IMG/VR virus record: IMGVR_UViG_3300017728_000111
Span: 1 to 24,183 of that record
Reading direction: 5' to 3' (one strand)
Origin: a virus
DNA length: 24,183 bases
Both the position numbers and the translations under genes were made by a program. This document shows positions 1 through 5,470 of this stretch, piece after piece (position 1 is the stretch's first letter; every line of letters starts with the position of its first letter). Under the pieces are notes generated by a model. That model had not been told where the DNA came from. It made no database searches and was given only the letters and a program-made list of their open reading frames with translations.

Positions 1-647
1 ACTTCTTTGTCTTTCATGCCATGAATGTCCATTCCATCGCTAACAAAGCCCCGTATTCCATTGACATCCTTCTTTTCAACAGCAATATTGATACCCTGCT
101 TCATCAAGTCTACAAAATAGTTAGCATCCATAAAGTTATCTGCTAGTAGTTTTTGCGATTCTTCTCTCTTCATTGTCTTAAAGGTCTCCGTTCTCATATG
201 TCTACGTAGTTTTCTACGCTTACCTGCACTAACAGGTCCAAATACTTGGTCAATAGCAACGTCCCTATCTTCAGATATTGCTGCCCATGTAGCTAATGCT
301 TGGTATTTATCGCTCTTGCTAATAACCTCTAACCATTTCTTCCCAGTCATCGTGTTATTAGCCTCCCTACCCCCACAATTAAACTGCTTTGTAGGATATT
401 TAGGATTCCACATGATATAACCGAAAGGCATTCGATAATAGAGACTAGTTCTCTTAGTCTCCTTATCCTCATATTCCTTTCTTTTTATTACTTTTGCTAC
501 ATATCCGTCATCAGTCAGAGCCCATTCACCTTCCTGAGCTTTCTGCCAATGTTTAAAATCTATCTTTTCGACAAGTGCTTCTTCTTTAGAATATATAGGA
601 TAGTCTGTAGAGCCTATATCGTTATGATTTATCGTTATTGTAAACAT
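1..647 (-). CDS. Partial phage protein, possibly terminase small subunit
   Basis: The frame is open on the minus strand from an ATG at 647 to the left edge with no stop, so at least 215 residues are present and the C-terminus is missing. An in-frame stop lies five codons upstream of the ATG, which supports this start, although no good SD precedes it. The N-terminal part is mixed beta/aromatic. The middle has a basic patch (residues about 142-155, with GKRRKLRRHMR). The C-terminal part visible here is helical, with a pattern like DVNGIRGFVSDGMDIHGMKDK. A short helical, basic protein ending in repeated Ala/Lys/Asp helices followed by 'GLxDK' resembles phage terminase small subunits, but I do not recognise it with certainty. 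It lies downstream of another minus-strand gene and could be the first module of the late operon, with the large terminase beyond the edge. Confidence 0.6.
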   Translation of the reverse strand, partial: MFTITINHNDIGSTDYPIYSKEEALVEKIDFKHWQKAQEGEWALTDDGYVAKVIKRKEYEDKETKRTSLYYRMPFGYIMWNPKYPTKQFNCGGREANNTMTGKKWLEVISKSDKYQALATWAAISEDRDVAIDQVFGPVSAGKRRKLRRHMRTETFKTMKREESQKLLADNFMDANYFVDLMKQGINIAVEKKDVNGIRGFVSDGMDIHGMKDKE

Positions 648-694
648 AAGAACGAATCTTTAAAATCCAAATACCGACCTTTAGTTTAACAACC

Positions 695-871
695 TCACAA
701 CTTAACTCCAGAACTTTCTTTATTTTGTTTAATATGCTCATACCAATCAGTTACCTCTTTATACAGTTTATCCCTATTAACTTTCTTATTAAAACCCGTA
801 ATCCTATACATATCGTTATACAATGCTTGGTAATCTAATGTATTATCTTCTTTTAAGTATTTACTAAACAT
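695..871 (-). CDS. Small hypothetical protein, 58 residues
   Basis: An ATG at 871 opens a 58-residue minus-strand frame ending at TGA 695-697. A weak AAGG lies about 7 nt upstream of the ATG. The product starts MFSKYLKEDN, is charged and rich in Tyr and Lys (DYQALYND, NRDKLYKEVTDWYEHIKQ), and appears helical with no membrane segment. It ends 47 nt before the next minus-strand gene and is probably co-transcribed with it, making it the first gene of a leftward operon that starts in the 872-1326 divergent region. No family recognised. Confidence 0.55.
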   Translation of the reverse strand: MFSKYLKEDNTLDYQALYNDMYRITGFNKKVNRDKLYKEVTDWYEHIKQNKESSGVKL

Positions 872-1113
872 ACGAAAACCTTGTTATTGATGTATATTAA
901 TAAGAGTATTACAAGCATAGCGTACTCAAATATTACTAAAAATATAAAACATAAATCAAGCTAATGCAAGTATTAATTATAAATTTATATTAAACCCTAA
1001 GAACAGCAATATCAAAATTTAAATTAAAAAATAAAATACAGACTAGACAAGTCTCTGTAAGAAAATGGGGTGGGGGGTCAATCCAAAAAAGGTTTGAAAA
1101 ATTACTCTAGAAT
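872..1113. other. AT-rich divergent intergenic region
   Basis: This stretch separates the leftward genes (start 871) from the rightward operon (first gene 1327), so promoters for both directions are expected here. I could not assign convincing -35/-10 pairs. It is strongly AT-rich up to about 1040. A perfect 5-bp inverted repeat with a 5-nt loop follows (AGACT 1040-1044, AGTCT 1050-1054), then a G-rich run at 1067-1077. No coding frame with an SD was found. A replication origin or operator is possible but not demonstrated. Confidence 0.4.
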
Positions 1114-1281
1114 GGGAGTACGTGGTATACATTGCACCGTACCCGTCGGTTTTACGGCTAGTGGGGTCCCGGCAGGTTGAACATCGAAAGAACACCGAGT
1201 TCTGCCCTCCTCTTAAACCCTAGGACTAGCCTGCTAATGCAAAACCTATGGGTAGATGCATCCCCTGTACTCTTTGAGTAT
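1114..1281 (+). ncRNA. Structured leader RNA upstream of the 97-residue gene
   Basis: A non-coding, clearly more GC-rich block with several inverted repeats: GTACG 1118-1122 with CGTAC 1138-1142, extended by GG 1115-1116 with CC 1143-1144; GGCTAGT 1156-1162 with ACTAGCC 1225-1231; nested GGGT 1164-1167 with ACCC 1217-1220; nested GGCAG 1171-1175 with CTGCC 1202-1206; and a terminal hairpin GTACTC 1267-1272, loop TTT, GAGTAT 1276-1281. The nesting of three helices between 1156 and 1231 argues for a folded RNA. It ends 45 nt before the first plus-strand gene, so it is probably its 5' leader or a separate small RNA. No known riboswitch class recognised. Confidence 0.45.
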
Positions 1282-1326
1282 ATTAGTACAATCAATTAAT
1301 CATTAATAAAATAGGACAACAGCATT

Positions 1327-1620
1327 ATGAAAGATAAATTAATCAAACTAATCCAGTCAGTAGGTCCCTCCTTCGAGACTTACACCATCGCAGGCTCAGA
1401 TGCAAAGAAGTTTTCTTTGGCTAAAGCTAAGGCTAACGAAATGGTTTCACAATTTGTTCCATTCAATGGCGAAGAAGTGACTATGAGTGACGGTGTCACC
1501 TACACACTGTCCGCTAAGCCGATAGGTACCCTCTACATCTCTAACGGAAACCAACAATCAACAAAAACGAACTCCGTTCAATTGATTCCTGTTGCCGAAC
1601 GAGTTGCCATCGAGTTCTAG
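1327..1620 (+). CDS. Hypothetical early protein, 97 residues
   Basis: This is the first gene of the rightward operon. The ATG at 1327 has AGGA about 11 nt upstream. The 97-residue product has a short helical N-terminus (MKDKLIKLIQSV), a central Lys/Ala helix (residues about 26-40) and a beta-rich second half (VTMSDGVTYTLSA, IGTLYISN, SVQLIPV). There is no membrane segment or Cys cluster. Codon choice is richer in C- and G-ending codons than in neighbouring genes, which may indicate high expression or a different origin. A strong hairpin plus U-rich run lies directly after it, so it is likely transcribed as a monocistronic, abundant early message. I do not recognise the family. Confidence 0.75.
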   Translation: MKDKLIKLIQSVGPSFETYTIAGSDAKKFSLAKAKANEMVSQFVPFNGEEVTMSDGVTYTLSAKPIGTLYISNGNQQSTKTNSVQLIPVAERVAIEF

Positions 1621-1638
1621 CGACTTCGACAAATCATA

Positions 1639-1670
1639 TGCCCTGCACATACGTGTAGGGTATATATTTT
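1639..1670 (+). terminator. Intrinsic terminator after the 97-residue gene
   Basis: The stem is TGCCCTGCAC (1639-1648), loop ATAC, GTGTAGGGTA (1653-1662), then TATATTTTAT. Two of the pairs are G-T, which form G-U only in the plus-strand RNA, so the hairpin is oriented with the upstream gene. Confidence 0.75.
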
Positions 1671-1702
1671 ATCACACCTACATATAAATTATTCAACAAA
1701 TT

Positions 1703-1783
1703 AGGAAGCATTAAGTATCTAGAGGTCTCGCAGTAATCTGTTGTATCAGCGAGTATAACAACAGTACCTACTAGTAACTTCCT
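1703..1783 (+). ncRNA. Structured leader RNA before the 49-residue gene
   Basis: Nested helices span 81 nt: AGGAAG 1703-1708 with CTTCCT 1778-1783; CTAGAGGT 1719-1726 with ACCTaCTAG (1766-1774, one bulged A); and CTGTTGT 1738-1744 with ACAACAG 1758-1764. A competing pairing exists between CTCGC 1727-1731 and GCGAG 1749-1753, and the same GCGAG can also pair with a second CTCGC copy at 1793-1797, just upstream of the SD of the next gene. This looks like a regulatory 5' leader with alternative folds. The length and closed ends recall a tRNA, but no T-arm or anticodon arm is present. Confidence 0.45.
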
Positions 1784-1812
1784 ATTAACATTCTCGCATT
1801 AAAGGAGGCAAT

Positions 1813-1962
1813 ATGCCTAAGACAATAACAACAGTTGTATCTCGTAATGCTACTATGGAAATGGTAGTTATAAAGACACCACTTGAGGGTGTCAAGAATA
1901 GAAGAGGCGAACAAGCCTATTCTAGTGTTACCAAGCATCGTAAGATAGCTAAAGATAAGTAA
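1813..1962 (+). CDS. Small basic hypothetical protein, 49 residues
   Basis: An ATG at 1813 preceded by a near-perfect SD (AAAGGAGG at 1801-1808) opens a 49-residue frame ending at TAA 1960-1962. The product begins MPKTITTVVSRNATMEMVVI and ends in a Lys/Arg-rich tail (KHRKIAKDK). The N-terminal half is beta-prone and there is no membrane segment. Its strong ribosome site and the structured leader upstream support a real, regulated gene despite its size. No family recognised. Confidence 0.65.
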   Translation: MPKTITTVVSRNATMEMVVIKTPLEGVKNRRGEQAYSSVTKHRKIAKDK

Positions 1963-1981
1963 CATATTTTTACACTCCGCA

Positions 1982-2078
1982 GTCTTTGTGTTTACTATCA
2001 AAAAGTGGTTCTATCAACCGAAGAGTCCTCCCACATTTAAAGGGTAATGATAGACAGTAATGAAGTAAACACAGAGAC
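1982..2078 (+). ncRNA. Structured RNA module A
   Basis: A 15-bp closing helix joins 1982-1996 (GTCTTTGTGTTTACT) to 2064-2078 (AGTAAACACAGAGAC), with a single G-T pair (1986/2074) that is allowed only in plus-strand RNA. Inside it TCTATCA 2010-2016 pairs with TGATAGA 2048-2054. Between them lies a short GTCC-containing loop. The module is non-coding and repeats in diverged form as module B. It is not a terminator because no T-run follows. Confidence 0.6.
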
Positions 2079-2088
2079 AAGTTCTGTT

Positions 2089-2186
2089 TTAGTGTTTGTT
2101 TACAGAGAATGCTTCTATCAACATAGCACGAAAGCGTCGTCCGACGTAGAAAGGATAATGATAGATAGTAATGTAGCAAGCACTAA
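2089..2186 (+). ncRNA. Structured RNA module B (diverged copy of A)
   Basis: The closing helix TTAGTGTTTG 2089-2098 with CAAGCACTAA 2177-2186 has one G-T pair (2095/2180). The inner helix TCTATCA 2114-2120 with TGATAGA 2159-2165 is identical to that of module A. An extra hairpin CGTC-GTCC-GACG sits at 2135-2146. The blocks TTCTATCAAC and AAAGG(G/A)TAATGATAGA(C/T)AGTAATG are shared with module A, while the closing helices differ in sequence yet both pair. That pattern is expected of a duplicated RNA under structural selection. Confidence 0.6.
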
Positions 2187-2214
2187 GATAGAGCTAGGAA
2201 TATTTTGGTACCAA

Positions 2215-2292
2215 GTGGTGGGGATTATGACCATCTATTGACGGATAGATGAAACGTGGATATTTCCGAAACGGTCACCACGAACCCACCAC
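2215..2292 (+). ncRNA. Structured RNA module C (branched)
   Basis: The closing helix GTGGTGGG 2215-2222 pairs with CCCACCAC 2285-2292. Inside, TGACC 2228-2232 pairs with GGTCA 2273-2277. Directly adjacent is a hairpin ATCTAT 2233-2238 / ATAGAT 2245-2250, and there is a small GGA/TCC hairpin (2258-2260/2265-2267). This is a compact multibranched fold with no open reading frame that has an SD. Confidence 0.55.
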
Positions 2293-2320
2293 ATTAATTA
2301 GAGTAAAATTTTTATTATAC

Positions 2321-2427
2321 TTCCGTGTCTACAAACATATTACATAATAAATGATTTAAGTGTCTAAAAAATATTATGTAGTAAGCTTTTGTACGGTCTG
2401 GTGTGAGACGCACGGAAAGATTTTTAT
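2321..2427 (+). ncRNA. Structured RNA module D with 3' U-run
   Basis: The closing helix TTCCGTG 2321-2327 pairs with CACGGAA 2411-2417. A 12-bp helix joins 2338-2349 to 2372-2383 (one G-T pair, 2340/2381), and a hairpin GTCT/AGAC (2396-2399/2406-2409) completes a three-way junction. A T-run at 2421-2425 follows the closing helix, so the module could end the RNA transcribed through modules A-C. Confidence 0.55.
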
Positions 2428-2449
2428 TAACAGTAAGTAGGAGTAAGTA

Positions 2450-2587
2450 ATGATGATAATCCAATTACATGAATGGATATTTAATTTCCTAGCATTTGGC
2501 TTAGGAGTATTCTTTCTAGGATGTGGTGTATTTGTACTAACATTGTTGTTTAGTGTAATAAAGACACCTAAAGGAGATAGTATATGA
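2450..2587 (+). CDS. Small single-pass membrane protein, 45 residues
   Basis: The ATG at 2450 follows TAGGAG (2438-2443) at normal spacing; an adjacent second ATG codes residue 2. The 45-residue product is almost entirely one hydrophobic helix: residues about 10-37 include WIFNFLAFGLGVFFLGCG and VFVLTLLF, followed by a short charged tail (KTPKGDSI). It likely sits in the inner membrane. Its stop overlaps the next start as ATGA. Function is unknown. Small membrane proteins of this kind in early phage operons can be host-interaction or superinfection-exclusion factors, but nothing here shows that. Confidence 0.65.
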   Translation: MMIIQLHEWIFNFLAFGLGVFFLGCGVFVLTLLFSVIKTPKGDSI

Positions 2588-2793
2588 GTCTATTGAATAA
2601 GTTAGAACGCAAAGTTAAAACTCTTGAGAAAGAGAAATTACAGCTAGAAAAAGGTATTATGCGATATTATCGTACAACACCACCTCATGCAGAAGTAATG
2701 ACTTTGAGAGTAAAACGTAGCGAAGTAACAAAAGCTAGAAAAGAACTTTATGAACATTGTGAAGATATGGTAAGTAACCATGTGGGAGTTTAA
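2584..2793 (+). CDS. Coiled-coil hypothetical protein, 69 residues
   Basis: It starts inside the stop of the previous gene (ATGA), with its own strong SD AAAGGAGA upstream. The first 25 residues form a heptad-like Leu/Lys/Glu coiled coil (LLNKLERKVKTLEKEKLQL), and a second charged helix follows at about 43-62. No Cys cluster or membrane segment. It is translationally coupled to the membrane protein before it and sits directly before another small membrane protein, so the three may act together. Family unknown. Confidence 0.7.
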   Translation: MSLLNKLERKVKTLEKEKLQLEKGIMRYYRTTPPHAEVMTLRVKRSEVTKARKELYEHCEDMVSNHVGV

Positions 2794-2794
2794 T

Positions 2795-2959
2795 ATGGTT
2801 CAAACTATAGCATTATGCATATTAGGTTATATAGGTATGATAATGGTAAGCATTAGTTACATAAGTACTTACCAAAAAGAGATAGAGTTTTGGAAAAGTA
2901 ATTGTTACGATTTACAAGAAAGATATAACAGACTACTCAATGAAACAGAGAAACAATGA
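2795..2959 (+). CDS. Small membrane-anchored protein, 54 residues
   Basis: The ATG at 2795 lies 1 nt after the previous stop, with GGGAG about 6 nt upstream. Residues about 3-25 form a hydrophobic segment (TIALCILGYIGMIMVSISYI). The rest is a charged, coiled-coil-prone tail (QKEIEFWKSN, LQERYNRLLNETEK). An N-terminal anchor plus coiled coil is a layout seen in small spanin-like proteins, but the position in an early operon makes a lysis role doubtful. Its TGA overlaps the next ATG (2956-2959). Confidence 0.65.
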   Translation: MVQTIALCILGYIGMIMVSISYISTYQKEIEFWKSNCYDLQERYNRLLNETEKQ

Positions 2960-3162
2960 GTTTTCCGGTTATGCCAATAAGCGGTGATGCAGCAGGGGTC
3001 TTATGCCCCTGTTGTGACCGTGAAATGATAATAGAAGAATACATGGTTGGAGGCATGCCTACTAACGATGATTCTGAGACAGGCGCGTATTGCGAAGATT
3101 GCACTTATATTTTAATGCCAGATGAATATAAGGAAGCACTAATGGATACATTTGGCGAATAA
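2956..3162 (+). CDS. Small zinc-ribbon-like protein, 68 residues
   Basis: It is coupled to the previous gene by ATGA. The 68-residue protein carries CPCC (Cys17, Cys19, Cys20) and CEDC (Cys46, Cys49), two knuckles about 25 residues apart, as expected of a small zinc ribbon, embedded in an acidic chain. Two genes upstream of the ubiquitin-like protein, it could be a binding adaptor for that cassette (some bacterial ubiquitin-like systems contain treble-clef or RING-like partners). That is only a possibility: a lone ribbon is also common in unrelated phage proteins. Confidence 0.7.
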   Translation: MSFPVMPISGDAAGVLCPCCDREMIIEEYMVGGMPTNDDSETGAYCEDCTYILMPDEYKEALMDTFGE

Positions 3163-3179
3163 AGAGGTAAAACAATGAT

Positions 3180-3299
3180 ATGGTAAAATATATTAAAAGA
3201 AGAATAAGAAAAGCTTTGTTATCTGGAGTATATCGTAGATTAACAAAATTAGAAAGATTATTTAAAACAACGTCATACAACACCGTAGGAGGTAAATAA
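3180..3299 (+). CDS. Short, very basic peptide ending GGK, 39 residues
   Basis: An ATG at 3180 opens a 39-residue frame to TAA 3297-3299, which abuts the ATG of the ubiquitin-like gene at 3300. The product is strongly basic (VKYIKRRIRKALLSG, RRLTKLERLFK) and ends in VGGK. GAGG lies about 11 nt upstream, so initiation is plausible but not strong; a nearer ATG at 3175 gives only three codons. The terminal Gly-Gly is encoded by the GGAGG of the next gene's SD and so need not have functional meaning. Confidence 0.45.
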   Translation: MVKYIKRRIRKALLSGVYRRLTKLERLFKTTSYNTVGGK

Positions 3300-3524
3300 A
3301 TGGCTAGAACACCAAACACAATAAAAGTAACAGTACAAGCAAACAGCACAGTCCAATCAGTAGAAGGACCGGGTTTAACGCCAGCAACTGTTGCAGAAAT
3401 GCGTAACATCAATGTAAGTAATGTTGTTGTTATGATAAATGCTAATAAAGCAGAGATGAACACTCCACTAAAAGATGGAGATTTTCTACACTTTAGTACA
3501 TCTAAAGTAACATCGGGTAGTTAA
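3300..3524 (+). CDS. Ubiquitin-like beta-grasp protein (MoaD/ThiS type), 74 residues
   Basis: The ATG at 3300 follows a strong SD (TAGGAGG). The 74 residues fit a beta-grasp fold: strand about 7-13 (TIKVTVQ), strand 16-21, helix about 26-36 (TPATVAEMRNI), strand about 40-47, then the MoaD/ThiS signature 'pLkDGDflhF' at about 56-65. The C-terminus is TSGS rather than the GG of free MoaD/ThiS/ubiquitin, so either a non-canonical tail is used or the last Ser is trimmed to expose Gly. It is followed by E2-, JAB- and E1-like genes, the expected partners: E1 would adenylate the C-terminus, E2 carry it, and JAB process or remove it. The similarity is by pattern and context. Alternatively it could be a sulphur carrier, but no sulphur-pathway gene is nearby. 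Confidence 0.7.
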   Translation: MARTPNTIKVTVQANSTVQSVEGPGLTPATVAEMRNINVSNVVVMINANKAEMNTPLKDGDFLHFSTSKVTSGS

Positions 3525-3545
3525 ATAATTACTTGATTAAATAGT

Positions 3546-3621
3546 GTTAAAGCGTTGTATTTTGTCCGCTGATTGTGTCGATTAACTTCGGTTGTGTGAG
3601 CTTCAAAATCAGCGCTTTAAC
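3546..3621 (+). promoter_or_regulatory. Structured RNA between ubiquitin-like and E2-like genes
   Basis: GTTAAAG 3546-3552 pairs with CTTTAAC 3615-3621, CGCTGATT 3567-3574 pairs with AATCAGCG 3607-3614, and a C(UUCG)G tetraloop hairpin AAC-TTCG-GTT sits at 3584-3593. No T-run follows, so it is not a classic terminator. It ends about 10 nt before the SD (AAGGAGAT) of the E2-like gene and could set the ratio between the small modifier protein and the enzymes. Confidence 0.5.
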
Positions 3622-3643
3622 CTTAACTAAGGAGATATAAATA

Positions 3644-5470
3644 ATGATAAAGTTTAAAAGTGTAACAGCTATTCGTAAAATAGTTAATATATTTTACATA
3701 GCACAAAATAAGTTTAATAATGTGATTTTAGGAGACGATATTCCATTTGACGAAGATAATGTTAAAAAACAAATGGAAGAAGAATCTTATGATTTTATTA
3801 AATATGTAACTTCTAATTCAGCAGGGTCATTCTTTTCAATAGTCATAGAATTACCAAATCCACGGCTTCAGGGTTCTAGAAAATACATCATGCCTAAAAT
3901 GGATTTTATATTAAGGTTTAGTAAAGATGGTACATCTATGGGTAAAAGATTTGTTTTAGAAGATTATGACGGACCATCTCTTAGTGTTCATCCTCATGTA
4001 AATGCAGAAGGTGAACCATGTTTAGGCGGTCATGAACGAGGTATGAATTTTTACCTTCAAAACAACTCACTAACATTGATACGTAAATATGCTATTATGT
4101 TTCAAAATACATGGACTAGAAATGACGCATACTGGGATATTAATAATATGCACGATTCTTACAGACAGATGACACAAGAATTATCTTTTTTACAGGCAAG
4201 AATAGATAAAGACAATCCAATACAATTAAAAGAGATAGTAGGCGAAAATACTTCTTATTATTCTTATGTAATTTGGTATAAAAAGCTTCATGAAAAATAT
4301 CATAGAGTTTTTAATAGCAATAATCATGGACTAAGATTTAGGCAATTTCTTTATCCCTCAAGAGACGTAATGAAATGTTATGAAGATAGATTAAAACAAG
4401 GCTATATCCAAGATTATTTTAAATTTTGCAACATGTGTGTAGATGTGTTAATCTGGGTTAAGTTAAATCAATACAATACTGTTTATTCTAACATAGAAGA
4501 TAAATGGAGAAATATTAATTCTATTAATTTCAGTAAAGTAAACGCTTTAACAGTAGGAACACAAACCTTTAATCAGTGTTTTTACATTGGAAGTTCTGGA
4601 AAGCAACAGTTACAAAAAGACTTTGTTGTGGACTGGTTAGATATTCCAAAATTTAACTCAAATAGCGTTTCAAATAAATTAATGTTATCAACTACAGGAC
4701 TAATGCCATCTAATAAACGAAGATTATCGAGCGAAAGCGATATATCTATATCTTTAATAACAGATACGACTATATCATTTTCAAAAAGAAATGAAGTTAT
4801 GTCTATTAATAATAATCCAACTGATATGGATAAATTAGCTTGGATTTTCGTTAATGTGCTTGGCTGTCGAGCTGATAGAAAAAACATTATTTGTTATGAT
4901 GATGCTCCAGAACATATTCAACAGACAAACATGACATATTGGGCAGGTAATGTAGGTGGTATTAGTAGAGAATCAGCACCATTGTTCTTCAAATTAGAAA
5001 CTAATCATGAAGTAATAACAGAACTTATTATTCATAATCCTCATTATATATGTGAAAATATAATTAAAGCATTAGTTAATCTTAAAATTCTAAATAAACT
5101 AGGATTTCCAAAGAAATTCAAAGATTTATTATGCTTAATTAAAGTTAATGAGAATCATGGTTATCTTGCTAATGGAGACTTTAATGTGGTTTTTGCCAAA
5201 GATAGATGCATAGAGCTGTATGATTGGATAGAAAATGAGTTATTAACAGAAGATGATGTGTTTAATCTAGAAGCAAAAGCAAACATAATATGTTATGATT
5301 TAACAATAGCATATAATGATTTTATTAATAATAAGTTACTTAATATGACAAGGAGACATAATGTTATCAAAGAAGAAGCAACAAGAAAAAAAGAAAGCGA
5401 AATGCGAAGAAACGGGTTCTCTATTAATGATACGGAAGGACATGCAAGACAAAGTGAGCTTTTTGCTTAA
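3644..5470 (+). CDS. E2-like ubiquitin-conjugating domain protein, 608 residues
   Basis: The start at 3644 has SD AAGGAGAT at 9-nt spacing. Residues about 50-170 fit an E2 (UBC) fold: strands with FFSIVIELPNPR, then YIMPKMDFILRF, then the active-site region HPHVNAEGEPCLGG (116-129), matching the E2 pattern 'HPnv...G.iCl'. Cys126 would carry the thioester; His116 and His118 replace the canonical HPN. The pattern resembles PRTRC protein B. Residues about 175-608 form a long extension I do not recognise: Tyr/Asn-rich and helical, with a Ser-rich stretch near 360-385 and a very charged C-terminus. Typical E2s are about 150-200 residues, so this extension may supply substrate choice or an E3-like role (inference). 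Its last 110 nt overlap the JAB gene in another frame. Confidence 0.75.
   Translation: MIKFKSVTAIRKIVNIFYIAQNKFNNVILGDDIPFDEDNVKKQMEEESYDFIKYVTSNSAGSFFSIVIELPNPRLQGSRKYIMPKMDFILRFSKDGTSMGKRFVLEDYDGPSLSVHPHVNAEGEPCLGGHERGMNFYLQNNSLTLIRKYAIMFQNTWTRNDAYWDINNMHDSYRQMTQELSFLQARIDKDNPIQLKEIVGENTSYYSYVIWYKKLHEKYHRVFNSNNHGLRFRQFLYPSRDVMKCYEDRLKQGYIQDYFKFCNMCVDVLIWVKLNQYNTVYSNIEDKWRNINSINFSKVNALTVGTQTFNQCFYIGSSGKQQLQKDFVVDWLDIPKFNSNSVSNKLMLSTTGLMPSNKRRLSSESDISISLITDTTISFSKRNEVMSINNNPTDMDKLAWIFVNVLGCRADRKNIICYDDAPEHIQQTNMTYWAGNVGGISRESAPLFFKLETNHEVITELIIHNPHYICENIIKALVNLKILNKLGFPKKFKDLLCLIKVNENHGYLANGDFNVVFAKDRCIELYDWIENELLTEDDVFNLEAKANIICYDLTIAYNDFINNKLLNMTRRHNVIKEEATRKKESEMRRNGFSINDTEGHARQSELFA

Larger units (their letters stand above)
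1963..2449 (+). other. 487-nt gene-free stretch filled by RNA modules A-D
   Basis: No convincing gene is present between the 49-residue gene and the next coding start at 2450. Nearly the whole stretch from 1982 to 2427 is taken up by four consecutive paired modules (A-D). The only long frame, starting at 2047, lies across both repeat copies and has no proper SD spacing. I see no clear sigma70-type promoter. Confidence 0.6.

Noticed and set aside
1703-1783. tRNA or tRNA-like gene
   Set aside because: The length and closed ends fit, but there is no T-arm sequence, no 7-nt anticodon loop on a 5-bp stem and no 3' CCA context.
1771-2179. Two minus-strand frames of 76 and 69 residues
   Set aside because: They are antisense to the small plus-strand gene and the RNA modules, lack an SD, and the G-T pairs show that the plus strand is the functional RNA.
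2047-2241. 64-residue plus-strand frame across RNA modules A and B
   Set aside because: It spans the duplicated paired elements, its internal repetition is explained by the module duplication, and the AAAGG before its ATG is too close and itself part of the repeated block.
3291-3299. Gly-Gly tail of the 39-residue peptide as a second ubiquitin-like C-terminus
   Set aside because: The GG codons coincide with the GGAGG SD of the next gene and the peptide is too short and basic for a beta-grasp fold.
3062-3463. 133-residue minus-strand frame with hydrophobic segments
   Set aside because: It is antisense to the zinc-ribbon and ubiquitin-like genes, both of which have strong motifs and translation signals. 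Hydrophobicity is expected in the reverse complement of Lys/Asn-rich AT-rich genes.
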